This document shows positions 53,317 through 62,695 of a DNA stretch of 64,000 nt, piece after piece. The notes under the pieces were generated by a model. The model ran no database searches, was not told the origin of the DNA, and saw nothing but the letters and a program-made list of their open reading frames with translations. A program made the position numbers and the translations under genes. Within the stretch, counting starts at the first letter, position 1. Each line of letters opens with the position of its first letter. The stretch is from Prochlorococcus sp. AG-347-O22 (GTDB lineage: Bacteria; Cyanobacteriota; Cyanobacteriia; PCC-6307; Cyanobiaceae): contig QCCX01000003.1 in assembly GCA_003278845.1 (NCBI GenBank), positions 88,803-152,802 on the forward strand, in the 5' to 3' direction.

Positions 53317-53403
53317 GGAGAGGTGGCCGAGTGGTTGAAGGCGCAGCACTGGAAATGCTGTATAGGGGCAACTTTATCGAGGGTTCGAATCCCTCTCTCT
53401 CCG
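53317..53403 (+). tRNA. tRNA-Ser(GGA)
   Basis: A type II tRNA of 87 nt. The acceptor arms GGAGAGG and TCTCTCC pair, the anticodon arm GCAGCA-CTGGAAA-TGCTG gives anticodon GGA, and the long variable arm (TATAGGGGCAACTTTATC) precedes the T arm GAGGG-TTCGAAT-CCCTC. The discriminator is G at 53403; CCA is not encoded. It stands alone between the ferredoxin gene and dnaK. Confidence 0.97.
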
Positions 53404-53519
53404 TTATATATTAGTTTATATTGGTTAGATGCATCAACAACTTTCTTTGTGAAATATGATTTAAAATAATTAGGAATTAATTTTACAAGTTTGAAATAAT
53501 CTTTTTTATTTAAATTAAG

Positions 53520-53548
53520 TTGAAAATATTTGATTTTTACTATTATAT
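53520..53548 (+). promoter_or_regulatory. sigma-70-type promoter ahead of dnaK
   Basis: A -35-like TTGAAA (53520-53525), a 17 nt spacer and a -10-like TTATAT (53543-53548), with an overlapping TATTAT, lie in the 213 bp spacer upstream of dnaK. A start near 53556 would leave a leader of about 60 nt. I saw no CIRCE element. The whole spacer is so AT-rich that the -10 is weak evidence on its own. Confidence 0.4.
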
Positions 53549-53616
53549 GTAAATATCTAAGTTAAAAATTAATTAAATTATTAGTAAATTTTGCTTTAAT
53601 TTAGCAATCTAAAATC

Positions 53617-55614
53617 ATGGGGCAAATAGTTGGAATTGATTTAGGTACTACTAACTCTGTTGTTGGAGTTATAGAAGCTGGTCGTCCAATCGTTATTGCT
53701 AATTCTGAAGGTTCAAGAACTACTCCTTCAATTGTTGGATTTACAAAAGACAAAGAAATAGTAATAGGAGACCAAGCAAGAAGACAACTTGTTTTAAATC
53801 CTAAGAATACCTTTTATAATTTAAAAAGATTTATTGGTAGTGAGTGGGATGAATTAGATGAGAATAGTATTTCTGTACCTTATAACGTAAAGGCTAATAC
53901 TAATGGAAGTGTTAGAGTTCTTAGTCCTAATACAGAAAGAGAGTATGCACCAGAAGAATTAGTTAGTTCATTGATTAGAAAATTAATTAATGATGCTGAA
54001 ACATATCTTGGAGATACTGTAGATTCTGCAGTTATTACTGTCCCTGCTTACTTTAATGAATCTCAAAGGCAAGCTACAAAGGATTCGGCAATATTAGCTG
54101 GTATTAATGTAGATAGAATTCTAAATGAACCTACTGCTGCAGCTCTAGCTTATGGTTTTGAAAAAACTTCTTCCAATAATGTTTTGGTTTTTGATTTAGG
54201 AGGAGGAACATTTGATGTTTCATTATTGAAAATTTCTAATGGTGTATTTGATGTAAAGGCCACTTGTGGTGATACACAGCTAGGAGGAAACAATTTTGAT
54301 TCAAAAATAGTTGATTGGCTTGCTGAAAAATTTCTTGCTAAATATGATATTGATTTAAGAAGGGATAGACAAGCTTTACAGAGATTAACTGAGGCTGCTG
54401 AAAAAGCTAAATGTGAATTGTCAGGATTGCAAAAAACAAAAATATCTTTACCATTTATCACAACAAATAAAGAGGGGCCTTTACATATTGAAGAAACCTT
54501 AGATAGAAAAATATTTGAATCATTATCACAAGATTTACTTGATAGATTATTAGAGCCTGTTCAAATAGCTTTAGATGATTCTGGATGGAACGCAGAAGAT
54601 ATTGATGAGGTGGTTCTTGTAGGTGGAAGCACAAGAATCCCAATGGTGCAACAATTAGTAAAGACTCTTGTACCGAATGATCCTTGCCAATCTGTTAATC
54701 CAGATGAAGTCGTAGCAGTCGGAGCTGCTATTCAATCTGGAATTATTAGTGGTGATTTACAAGATTTACTTCTCAATGACGTTACTCCCTTATCTTTAGG
54801 TTTAGAAACTATTGGCGGCCTTATGAAAGTACTTATTCCTCGCAATAGCCCGATACCAGTAAGACAATCTGATGTTTTTAGTACGTCCGAAGCTAATCAA
54901 TCATCAGTGGTTGTTCAAGTACGGCAGGGTGAAAGACCTTTAGCCTCTGAAAATAAATCACTTGGTAAATTTAGACTATCAGGAATACCTCCAGCTCCAA
55001 GAGGAATACCTCAAGTCCAGGTAGCATTTGATATCGATGCTAATGGTCTTTTAGAAGTAAGTGCAACTGATAGAACAACTGGAAGAAAGCAAACAGTTAC
55101 AATTTCTGGAGGTTCTAATTTAAATGAACAAGAAATAAATTCGATAATTGAAGAAGCTAAAGTAAAAGCTAATGAAGATAGAAAGAAAAGATCTGTAATT
55201 GACAGAAAAAATAGTGCTTTAACTCTTATTGCTCAAGCTGAGAGAAGACTTAGGGATGCCTCATTAGAATTCGGCCCTTATGGAGCAGAAAGGCAACAAC
55301 GAGCCGTTGAAATAGCCATTCAAGATGTTGAGGAGTATATGGATGATGATGATCCTCAAGAATTAGAAATTTCAGTAAGTGCTCTACAAGAAGCATTATT
55401 CGGCTTAAACAGAAAATTTGCGGCAGAAAAGAAAACTGATAATAATCCCTTACAGAGCATTAAAAATACATTTGGATCATTAAAGGATGAACTCTTTTCA
55501 GATGATTATTGGGATGATGATCCTTGGGATAATCAAATGAATAGAAATTATAGAAATTCGAGGTATGGTAATTCTAGGGACGATGATCCATGGGACAATG
55601 ACTACTTCCTCTAA
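53617..55614 (+). CDS. dnaK: Hsp70 chaperone DnaK
   Basis: An Hsp70 of 665 aa. The ATPase domain (1-385 or so) has [38 protein letters not shown] and [12 protein letters not shown], then the linker [19 protein letters not shown] and the substrate domain. The C-terminus is unusual: instead of the EEVD-like ending it carries DDDPWDN twice (633-639 and 655-661) in an Asn/Arg-rich acidic tail. Cyanobacteria have several DnaKs; the adjacent dnaJ and divergent tail mark this as an accessory paralog rather than the main DnaK2. The stop overlaps dnaJ. Confidence 0.94.
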   Translation: MGQIVGIDLGTTNSVVGVIEAGRPIVIANSEGSRTTPSIVGFTKDKEIVIGDQARRQLVLNPKNTFYNLKRFIGSEWDELDENSISVPYNVKANTNGSVRVLSPNTEREYAPEELVSSLIRKLINDAETYLGDTVDSAVITVPAYFNESQRQATKDSAILAGINVDRILNEPTAAALAYGFEKTSSNNVLVFDLGGGTFDVSLLKISNGVFDVKATCGDTQLGGNNFDSKIVDWLAEKFLAKYDIDLRRDRQALQRLTEAAEKAKCELSGLQKTKISLPFITTNKEGPLHIEETLDRKIFESLSQDLLDRLLEPVQIALDDSGWNAEDIDEVVLVGGSTRIPMVQQLVKTLVPNDPCQSVNPDEVVAVGAAIQSGIISGDLQDLLLNDVTPLSLGLETIGGLMKVLIPRNSPIPVRQSDVFSTSEANQSSVVVQVRQGERPLASENKSLGKFRLSGIPPAPRGIPQVQVAFDIDANGLLEVSATDRTTGRKQTVTISGGSNLNEQEINSIIEEAKVKANEDRKKRSVIDRKNSALTLIAQAERRLRDASLEFGPYGAERQQRAVEIAIQDVEEYMDDDDPQELEISVSALQEALFGLNRKFAAEKKTDNNPLQSIKNTFGSLKDELFSDDYWDDDPWDNQMNRNYRNSRYGNSRDDDPWDNDYFL

Positions 55615-56524
55615 AAAAGACTATTTGTCGATTTTGGGTTTATCCGCTGGTTTCGACGATAAGGAACTTAAAAAGGCTTTTCGAAGAGAAGCAAGAAAAT
55701 GGCATCCAGATTTGAATAAAAATGATCTTAATGCAGAGGAAAGATTTAAATTAATTAACGAGGCATACGAATGTCTAAGAGATCCTAATATAAGAAAAAA
55801 TAGTTCGGATCAAAATATCGAGGATGATTATGAAGCTAATAATTTTAAGACGGGTTTTCCTGATTTTCAAGATTATCTTGATTCATTATTTGGATATGAA
55901 TATTCACAAAATAATTACGGTGAATATGAAAATGAACCATTTGAGGATGAATCGATAAATACAAATAATGATGAATTTAATAATTATGAATACCCTGCAA
56001 CCTCTCCAGAAGAGCCGCCTCCAGTTAAAATCTACCAAGATATTGAAACAGTTATTGAATTAACTCCTAATGAGGCCCTAAATGGCGCTTCAATTTTAAT
56101 AGAGCTTGAAGACGAAACTGTAGTAGAAGTTGATACACCCCCTTTCGCTGGAGATGGATGGCGATTAAGACTTGAAAATATTGCAAGAGGAGGTAAAGAT
56201 CATTATTTACAGTTAAAAGTTCAAACGGAAAGTGGTCTAAGAATAGATGGTTTAAGAGTTCTTTATAAATTAGAGTTATTTCCTCATGATGCTCTTTTAG
56301 GTTGTGCAGTTGAGGTCCCTACTCTTGATGGAAATGTCACACTTCAAGTGCCACCAAAATCATCTACGGGAAGAATGTTACGTTTGAAAGGGAGAGGTTT
56401 AACTTTTGAAGAAAATGTAGGAGATCAATATGTTGAAATCTTAGTAGTCATACCTGCCGATATTAATGATGAAGAAATAGCTTTATATACAAGATTACAA
56501 GAATTATCACTTTCTGATTCTTAA
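55598..56524 (+). CDS. DnaJ-type cochaperone (CbpA-like, no zinc domain)
   Basis: 308 residues from ATG 55598 ([11 protein letters not shown]). The J-domain carries HPD at 36-38 (KWHPDLNK). An acidic Asn/Glu-rich linker follows, then the DnaJ C-terminal beta domains (ELTPNEALNGASILIEL, GCAVEVPTLDGNVTLQVPP, GRMLRLKGRGL). The CXXCXGXG zinc repeats are absent, so it is type II like CbpA. The longer in-frame start at 55565 overlaps dnaK too far; ATG 55598 gives a 17 bp overlap and normal J-domain start. It is coupled to dnaK and presumably its partner. Confidence 0.92.
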   Translation: MTTSSKKDYLSILGLSAGFDDKELKKAFRREARKWHPDLNKNDLNAEERFKLINEAYECLRDPNIRKNSSDQNIEDDYEANNFKTGFPDFQDYLDSLFGYEYSQNNYGEYENEPFEDESINTNNDEFNNYEYPATSPEEPPPVKIYQDIETVIELTPNEALNGASILIELEDETVVEVDTPPFAGDGWRLRLENIARGGKDHYLQLKVQTESGLRIDGLRVLYKLELFPHDALLGCAVEVPTLDGNVTLQVPPKSSTGRMLRLKGRGLTFEENVGDQYVEILVVIPADINDEEIALYTRLQELSLSDS

Positions 56525-56557
56525 TGAAATATTATATAAATAGAAAAACAGATACTT

Positions 56558-56941
56558 ATGAACATATTTGTTCTTTTATATAATTCAGGAACAGATAAGG
56601 AAGGAATTCATTCAATCGAACTTAAAGGTAGGACCATTGTTCTTATGTTTGAAGATAAGGATGATGCAACAAGATATTGTGGTCTTCTAGAAGCTCAAGA
56701 TTTCCCTTTGCCAACGGTTGAGATGATCAATATAGAGGAAATAAAAGATTTCTGTATTAAATTAGATTATGAATGCAAATTGGTAGAAAAAAATTTTGTA
56801 CCTAAAACCGCAGAAGATCGGTTATTAATTTCACCACCCCAGAAAAACCTAGAAGTTGAAAATTGGGAGGAAGACAAAAATAGTAATAAAGATAGCATTG
56901 ATATAAACACTATTAAGGAAAACCTTGAAAAGTTGCTTTAG
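56558..56941 (+). CDS. DUF3110 family protein
   Basis: 127 residues starting MNIFVLLYNSGTDKEGIHSIELKGR, the DUF3110 signature, followed by VLMFEDKDDATRYCGLLEAQDFP and a variable acidic C-terminal tail. Members occur in cyanobacteria and plants, function unknown; their ferredoxin-like fold reading is my guess. It lies 33 bp after the dnaJ gene and 37 bp before the cyclophilin gene, giving a chaperone-flavoured cluster. Confidence 0.82.
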   Translation: MNIFVLLYNSGTDKEGIHSIELKGRTIVLMFEDKDDATRYCGLLEAQDFPLPTVEMINIEEIKDFCIKLDYECKLVEKNFVPKTAEDRLLISPPQKNLEVENWEEDKNSNKDSIDINTIKENLEKLL

Positions 56942-56978
56942 CTACTAAAATATTTATTAATTACTAAACAAATAAAAC

Positions 56979-57416
56979 ATGACAACTGCATTATTTGAAA
57001 CAGAAGTTGGGAACATTAATATTGAATTTTTCTCTGAGGATGCACCTGATACAGTTAAAAACTTTACGAGCCTAATTAGTGATGGTTTTTATGATGGTCT
57101 AGCATTTCACAGAGTGATTCCTGGATTTATGGCTCAGGGTGGATGTCCAAATACTCGTGATGGAGCATCAGGTATGCCTGGAACTGGTGGGCCTGGATAT
57201 AACATTAAATGTGAAATTAATTCCAATAAACATCTAAAAGGTTCACTTTCTATGGCTCATGCAGGAAAGGATACAGGTGGAAGTCAGTTTTTCATAGTTT
57301 ATGAACCACAGCCTCATCTCGATGGGGTTCATACTGTTTTTGGTAAGACTGATGATATGGATGTAGTGCTAAAGCTTACTAATGGGTCAAAAATTTTAAA
57401 GGCAACTTTAAAATAG
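56979..57416 (+). CDS. ppiB: cyclophilin-type peptidyl-prolyl cis-trans isomerase
   Basis: A 145-residue cytosolic cyclophilin, without a signal peptide. It shows the active-site Arg in [13 protein letters not shown], then [26 protein letters not shown]. The position of the drug-binding Trp is His (HTVFG), as in many prokaryotic forms that bind cyclosporin weakly. It closes the dnaK cluster and ends 4 bp before ribBA, which runs towards it. Confidence 0.95.
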   Translation: MTTALFETEVGNINIEFFSEDAPDTVKNFTSLISDGFYDGLAFHRVIPGFMAQGGCPNTRDGASGMPGTGGPGYNIKCEINSNKHLKGSLSMAHAGKDTGGSQFFIVYEPQPHLDGVHTVFGKTDDMDVVLKLTNGSKILKATLK

Positions 57417-57420
57417 TATT

Positions 57421-59157
57421 TTAGCCTTCAAAAACAATACTAAATGTCTCTTTATCGAGATTAAATTTTCTTGTAGATGAATATAATAATTCATTATTAA
57501 TAGTAAATTTAGTATGGATTAATTTGATGCTATTTTTTGGGTGTAATGCCTGTTCAATATTTCTAGAAATAATAATTCCAATCTTTTTACTATTTTCATA
57601 ATTGGATAAAAACTGAATAAATAATTCAATATTCTTTATTTCTTCATCAGTAATGTTGGAATTGGTTCTACTCTGATCATGTAAAATTCGCCAAACTAAT
57701 TTTGGTCTATTCCAAAAAGCCAATAATCTTGGAGTGCTTTCTAGTTTAATATTAATATTCTTATCACTACAGAATTTAATAACGTTATTTTTTATTGGAA
57801 CTAGATCAATAGATTTATATTTTCCGTCAAGAAAGATTGATATAAATGGATCGATATTCCTAGAATTAGGATTATCTTCATCAATCATGTGGCCTAACTT
57901 CGTTTTTTTTACACTCAAATATTCTGCATTATTATCGTTTGGACAAATTACTAATGGAACTCTCTCAATAACCTCTATTCCATAACCACCTAATCCAGCA
58001 ATCTTTCTAGGATTGTTTGTAAGTAATTTTAGTTTTTTTATCCCTAGATCGGTTAATATTTGTGCTCCAACTCCATAATTTCTTAGATCAGCTGGAAAAC
58101 CTAATTTTTCATTAGCTTCTACAGTGTCTAATCCACCATCCTGTAAACTATAAGCTTTTAATTTATTTATAAGACCAATACCCCTACCTTCTTGTCTCAA
58201 GTAAACAACAACTCCCTCTTCCTCCTTTTCTATCCTTGATAATGCAGCCTCTAACTGAGGTCTGCAATCACAACGTAATGAACCAAAAGCATCGCCAGTT
58301 AAACACTCTGAATGCATTCTTACTAGTACAGGTTCGCTTAATTTCGATGATTTTTGTTTAACTAATGCAACGTGCTCTGAACCATCTAGTTCATTAACAT
58401 ATCCATAAGCTTTAAAATTACCAAAAATACTTGGAAGAACTGCATCAGATTTTCTAAATACAAATCTCTCAGTTTGAAACCGATAACTTATTAAATCAGC
58501 TATTGATATTAATTTCATTCCCCACTGTTTTGCATACTCTTTAAGTTGTGGAAGTCTTGACATAGAACCGTCAGGATTTTGTATTTCACAAATTACTCCA
58601 GCGGGATAAAGACCTGACATTGCTGCGATATCTACTGCCGCTTCGGTATGACCTGCCCTTTTTAATACTCCACCTTTTTTAGCTCTTAATGGAAAAATAT
58701 GTCCTGGCCTCCTTAAATCATCAGGTTTTGTATTTGGGTTAATCGCAACTTGTATTGTTTTTGCCCTGTCTTCAGCAGAAATTCCGGTAGTAACATTATT
58801 TTCAGGTCCAGCATCAATTGAAATTGTAAAAGCTGTTTGATTTTCATCTGTATTTCTATCTACCATTAATGGTAAATCTAAAGAATCAAGTTTTTCACCT
58901 TGCATTGCAAGGCATATAAGACCACGTCCCTCAGTAGCCATAAAATTAATTTGCTGTGGAGTTGCAAACTGAGCCGCACATATTAGATCTCCTTCATTTT
59001 CTCTTCTTTCATCATCTACAACAATTATGCATTCACCATTTCTTATAGCTGCCAACGCATCGCTGATAGGGTCAAATTCAATTTTAAAAGAATCATTTAT
59101 ATCCAAAATTGTTCCATTATTTGATTTGGGACTTGTTTCTTTCATTATTCCTATCAA
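57421..59157 (-). CDS. ribBA: bifunctional riboflavin protein RibBA with C-terminal extension
   Basis: The first steps of riboflavin synthesis in one chain. Residues 30-225 are DHBP synthase (RRENEGD at 51-57, [20 protein letters not shown]). Residues 230-425 are GTP cyclohydrolase II with zinc ligands Cys285, Cys296, Cys298 ([14 protein letters not shown]) and [10 protein letters not shown]. About 150 further residues follow that resemble neither domain, making 578 aa; cyanobacterial RibBA proteins often have such a tail of unknown role. I see no FMN riboswitch in the 76 bp spacer upstream. It diverges from argC. Confidence 0.96.
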   Translation of the reverse strand: MIGIMKETSPKSNNGTILDINDSFKIEFDPISDALAAIRNGECIIVVDDERRENEGDLICAAQFATPQQINFMATEGRGLICLAMQGEKLDSLDLPLMVDRNTDENQTAFTISIDAGPENNVTTGISAEDRAKTIQVAINPNTKPDDLRRPGHIFPLRAKKGGVLKRAGHTEAAVDIAAMSGLYPAGVICEIQNPDGSMSRLPQLKEYAKQWGMKLISIADLISYRFQTERFVFRKSDAVLPSIFGNFKAYGYVNELDGSEHVALVKQKSSKLSEPVLVRMHSECLTGDAFGSLRCDCRPQLEAALSRIEKEEEGVVVYLRQEGRGIGLINKLKAYSLQDGGLDTVEANEKLGFPADLRNYGVGAQILTDLGIKKLKLLTNNPRKIAGLGGYGIEVIERVPLVICPNDNNAEYLSVKKTKLGHMIDEDNPNSRNIDPFISIFLDGKYKSIDLVPIKNNVIKFCSDKNINIKLESTPRLLAFWNRPKLVWRILHDQSRTNSNITDEEIKNIELFIQFLSNYENSKKIGIIISRNIEQALHPKNSIKLIHTKFTINNELLYSSTRKFNLDKETFSIVFEG

Positions 59158-59233
59158 TATATAAAAATAGTGTTTTAGTTACCTTAAATTCAACACTTTA
59201 TAATCCTATCTCAAAGTCTGCCAATTCAAAGAA

Positions 59234-60289
59234 ATGAATGTTGCAATAGTAGGTGCTACTGGTTACGGAGGTATTCAAGCGGTAAATCTCTTAAAGAAAA
59301 TTAAAAAATACAAAATTTCATTTTTAGGAGGTAATAAAACATCTGGTTCCAAGTGGAATGACAATTTTCCTTTTATTTATCTAGATAATGATCCTTACAT
59401 AGAGGAAATTTCCGTAGATAATATTTCAAAAAATGCAGATGTTGCTTTGCTTTGTTTACCAAATGGCCTATCTTCAACATTGACAAGGAAATTATTAGAT
59501 CGAGGACTTAAAGTTATTGATTTATCTGCTGATTACAGATATAAGTCTTTAGATGAATGGAAAAATGTATATTCCAAGGAAGCTTCAATTTATAAAAGGA
59601 ATGATGATGATTTATGTAAAGAGGCAGTCTACGGTCTTCCTGAATTAAATAAGGAAGCTATTTCAAAAGGAAGATTAATTGCCTGTCCAGGATGCTATCC
59701 AACATCTGCTCTTATTCCATTAGTTCCTTTCCTTTCGCAAGGAATTATTGAAAATGAAGGTATAGTGGTTGATTCTAAAAGCGGAACCTCTGGAGGAGGT
59801 CGAGAACCAAACCAAAAGCTACTCTTATCAGAATGCGGTGAAGGCTTATCAGCATATGGATTAATAAACCATAGACATACCTCAGAGATCGAGCAAGTAG
59901 CATCTATAATTTCTGGAAATAAAATTGAACTGCTTTTTACACCTCATTTGGTTCCAATTTCAAGGGGTATGCATTCGACTATTTATGGGAGATTAAGAGA
60001 TCCAGGATTAACTTCTGATGATTGCAGAATTCTTTTGGATAATTATTACCGAAATTTCAAAAATATTAAAGTATTACCTGTAAACACATACCCTTCAACA
60101 AAATGGGTTAAGAATACAAACCAAATTTTCCTTTCCGTTAAAGTTGATATTCGAAATGGAAGGATTATTATTTTATCTGCAATTGATAATTTGTTAAAAG
60201 GTCAGACTGGGCAAGCAATTCAAAATTTAAATATTATGAGTGGATTTTCAATGGATGAAGGTCTTGATTTAACTAATAATTTTCCATAA
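59234..60289 (+). CDS. argC: N-acetyl-gamma-glutamyl-phosphate reductase
   Basis: ArgC catalyses the third step of arginine synthesis. The Rossmann start VAIVGATGYGGIQAVNLL and active-site Cys154 in ACPGCYPTSAL are clear, along with DSKSGTSGGGREP and NHRHTSEIEQ. Its 351 aa is the type 1 length. Its 3' end overlaps convergent purN by 17 bp. With carA (4.4 kb) and glnA, the window holds three separate genes of arginine and nitrogen metabolism. Confidence 0.97.
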   Translation: MNVAIVGATGYGGIQAVNLLKKIKKYKISFLGGNKTSGSKWNDNFPFIYLDNDPYIEEISVDNISKNADVALLCLPNGLSSTLTRKLLDRGLKVIDLSADYRYKSLDEWKNVYSKEASIYKRNDDDLCKEAVYGLPELNKEAISKGRLIACPGCYPTSALIPLVPFLSQGIIENEGIVVDSKSGTSGGGREPNQKLLLSECGEGLSAYGLINHRHTSEIEQVASIISGNKIELLFTPHLVPISRGMHSTIYGRLRDPGLTSDDCRILLDNYYRNFKNIKVLPVNTYPSTKWVKNTNQIFLSVKVDIRNGRIIILSAIDNLLKGQTGQAIQNLNIMSGFSMDEGLDLTNNFP

Positions 60290-60929
60290 AATTACTTCTT
60301 ATCAAAAAGCCAGCTTGAGAGATTGAGTGAGGTAAAATTTTATGCTCAAGCATTTGTATTCTTTTGGAAAGTGATTCAATATCATCATCGTCTCTAATTG
60401 ACAATGCAGCTTGCATTATCAATGCTCCACTATCTACCTCCTCGTCTACAAAATGTACTGAACAACCGGTTATTTTTGAACCATTTAATATAGAATCCTT
60501 TATCGCAGAACCACCTTTATATGCTGGAAGTACCGAAGGGTGAATATTTATTATCTTATTCTTAAATTTATTAATAAAAAATGGAGTAACAATTTTCATC
60601 CAGCCTGCCATAACCACAAGTTCAACATCGTAATGATTTAAAGTATTTACAATTTCTAATTCAAATGCCTCTTTTTGCAGAAAGTCTTTGCCTCTTATAA
60701 TTTTGTGAGGTATTTTTTTACTTTCAGCTCTTTTTATACAACCGGCTTCATCTTTGTTAGTTATTAGAACTTTTATATCTATATCTAATTCTCCTTTTTC
60801 TGAGAGATTAATTAATTCCTGAAAGTTTGTTCCTTTCCCAGAAGCAAGTACACCGATTTTTAATTTTGGTGAAAATCTTCTAAATTCTGATATCTCAGGC
60901 GAAATTATGTAATTAAATGATCTATCCAA
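60273..60929 (-). CDS. purN: phosphoribosylglycinamide formyltransferase PurN
   Basis: PurN transfers a formyl group from 10-formyl-THF to glycinamide ribonucleotide, the third purine step. The phosphate loop VLASGKGTNFQ and the catalytic N-I-H triplet in IINIHPSVLPAYKG are visible, with the acidic VHFVDEEVDSGALIMQ. It has a 20-residue N-terminal extension before the fold and 218 aa overall. It overlaps argC tail to tail by 17 bp. Confidence 0.95.
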   Translation of the reverse strand: MDRSFNYIISPEISEFRRFSPKLKIGVLASGKGTNFQELINLSEKGELDIDIKVLITNKDEAGCIKRAESKKIPHKIIRGKDFLQKEAFELEIVNTLNHYDVELVVMAGWMKIVTPFFINKFKNKIINIHPSVLPAYKGGSAIKDSILNGSKITGCSVHFVDEEVDSGALIMQAALSIRDDDDIESLSKRIQMLEHKILPHSISQAGFLIRSNFMENY

Positions 60930-61073
60930 AATTTTATATTTTATCCAATGATAAATTCATATGAAATAAAAAAAACCTTCAATTTTAATTGTTTATATTT
61001 AAAAACATATTTATTTGAAGATAAGAATTTAAACAAATTTAAATGATTCAAATTTATGTACTATTCGTATAGA

Positions 61074-61079
61074 TATAAT
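61074..61079 (+). promoter_or_regulatory. -10 promoter element ahead of pgi
   Basis: A perfect TATAAT at 61074-61079 lies 33 bp before the pgi ATG in a 182 bp AT-rich gap that holds nothing else I can name. No convincing -35 sits at 16-18 nt; TTCAAA at about 61048 is 20 or more bases away. Start of transcription is expected near 61086. Confidence 0.45.
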
Positions 61080-61111
61080 TAAAAAATAAACAAAAGATAC
61101 AAATATATAAA

Positions 61112-62695
61112 ATGAATGGAGAATTAAATTCTTGGGATAAATTCTGTAATTATCTTTGGTTTGATAAAAAATTAAATATTTGGTTAGACATAAGCAAAAT
61201 TAATTTCACAAGTAAAGAGATAAATAATTTAGAAGATAAATTTATAGATGTTTTTTCATCAATAAAAGAATTAGAAAATGGCGCAATCTCAAATATTGAT
61301 GAAAATAGACAAGTTGGACATTATTGGCTTAGAAATCCATCAATTTCACCCTCCTCAAAAATAAGAGAGGAAATTAGTGCAGATATTAATGCAATCTCTG
61401 AATTTGGAAAACAAATTTTAAATGGAGATATCAAGAATAAGAATAATCAGCAGTATACTGATGTTCTATGGATAGGAATTGGTGGAAGTGGTTTAGGACC
61501 ATTGCTTATTACAGAGTCCCTGCAGAAGTGCTCTAAAGGCTTAAATTTTTCTTATATCGATAATGTTGATCCTTTTTTAATTAGCGAAAAGTTAGAAGTG
61601 TTATCTGAAAAATTATCAACAACATTATTTGTAGTAGTAAGCAAATCAGGAGGAACGCCTGAACCTAGAATTGCAATGGAAATTATTAAAAGTCACTGCG
61701 AAAACAATTCTCTTGAATGGAATTCTAATGCTATAGCTATAACTATGAAAGATAGTAAGTTATTTAAAAAAGCCACTTCTGAAAATTGGTTAAAAATATT
61801 TAATTTGCAAGATTGGGTTGGAGGAAGAACTAGTATTACAAGCTCTGTGGGATTACTTCCATTAGCTCTTATTAATGAAAATATATCTGAATTTATTAGA
61901 GGTGCATCATTAATGGATGAAGCAACACGTATAAGTGATTTTAAAAATAATCCAGCAGCACTATTATCATCCGCATGGTATATAACTGGGGATGGTATTG
62001 GAAAGAGAGATATGGTCGTATTACCTTATAGAGATAGGTTACAGGTATTTAGTAAATATCTCCAGCAATTAGTAATGGAATCATTAGGAAAGAGATTTAA
62101 TAGGAATGGTGAAGTTGTTAATCAAGGTATTTCCGTTTTTGGTAATAAAGGATCTACAGATCAACATGCTTATGTTCAGCAACTGAGAGATGGTATTGAT
62201 AATTTCTTTTGTATTTTTATTGAATTATTAGATTTTCCATCTACTAATATTTTTGATGAAAAAGAGAATCCTAAAGAATATCTTTCTGGTTTTTTGCAAG
62301 GAACCAGATTAGCACTCTCTAGTGAAAACAGACAAAGTATCACTATTACGTTAGAAAAGTTAAATTGTTTTTCACTAGGTGCCTTAATCGCTTTATTTGA
62401 GAGGGCTGTATCCTTCTACGCTGAATTGGTTAATATAAATGCATATGATCAACCTGGAGTTGAAGCTGGAAAGAAAGCAGCCGCAAATATTATTGAGTAT
62501 CAACAAAAAGTAACTAATTTATTAGATGAAGGTAAGGAATATTCTATAAATGACATAACATCATTATTTGATGATTCAGTGAGTGAACCTATATTTTTCA
62601 TACTCCGTGAAATGTGTTTTGGTAATGACAATTATTTAGTTAAGGGCGATTGGTCAAATCCAAATTCATTAGTTATTCAAAAAATAAATTTTTAA
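61112..62695 (+). CDS. pgi: glucose-6-phosphate isomerase
   Basis: Pgi interconverts glucose-6-phosphate and fructose-6-phosphate, joining gluconeogenesis, glycogen and the pentose phosphate cycle. Sugar-phosphate blocks are [30 protein letters not shown] and [12 protein letters not shown], with the catalytic region [25 protein letters not shown]. Its 527 aa is the cyanobacterial length. It overlaps leuS tail to tail by 4 bp. Confidence 0.97.
   Translation: MNGELNSWDKFCNYLWFDKKLNIWLDISKINFTSKEINNLEDKFIDVFSSIKELENGAISNIDENRQVGHYWLRNPSISPSSKIREEISADINAISEFGKQILNGDIKNKNNQQYTDVLWIGIGGSGLGPLLITESLQKCSKGLNFSYIDNVDPFLISEKLEVLSEKLSTTLFVVVSKSGGTPEPRIAMEIIKSHCENNSLEWNSNAIAITMKDSKLFKKATSENWLKIFNLQDWVGGRTSITSSVGLLPLALINENISEFIRGASLMDEATRISDFKNNPAALLSSAWYITGDGIGKRDMVVLPYRDRLQVFSKYLQQLVMESLGKRFNRNGEVVNQGISVFGNKGSTDQHAYVQQLRDGIDNFFCIFIELLDFPSTNIFDEKENPKEYLSGFLQGTRLALSSENRQSITITLEKLNCFSLGALIALFERAVSFYAELVNINAYDQPGVEAGKKAAANIIEYQQKVTNLLDEGKEYSINDITSLFDDSVSEPIFFILREMCFGNDNYLVKGDWSNPNSLVIQKINF

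Noticed and set aside
53404..53616. A gene or small RNA in the gap after tRNA-Ser
   Set aside because: There is no ORF of sensible length and no stable stem; only a promoter-like pair for dnaK is supportable.
55565..55597. Longer N-terminus for the DnaJ protein
   Set aside because: The extra residues come from the dnaK tail in another frame, and the J-domain starts naturally at 55598.
59158..59233. FMN riboswitch upstream of ribBA
   Set aside because: The gap is only 76 bp and lacks the conserved RFN stems; the AT-rich text shows no such fold.
60930..61111. A gene in the gap between purN and pgi
   Set aside because: It is very AT-rich with scattered stops in all frames; only a TATAAT-like element is supportable.
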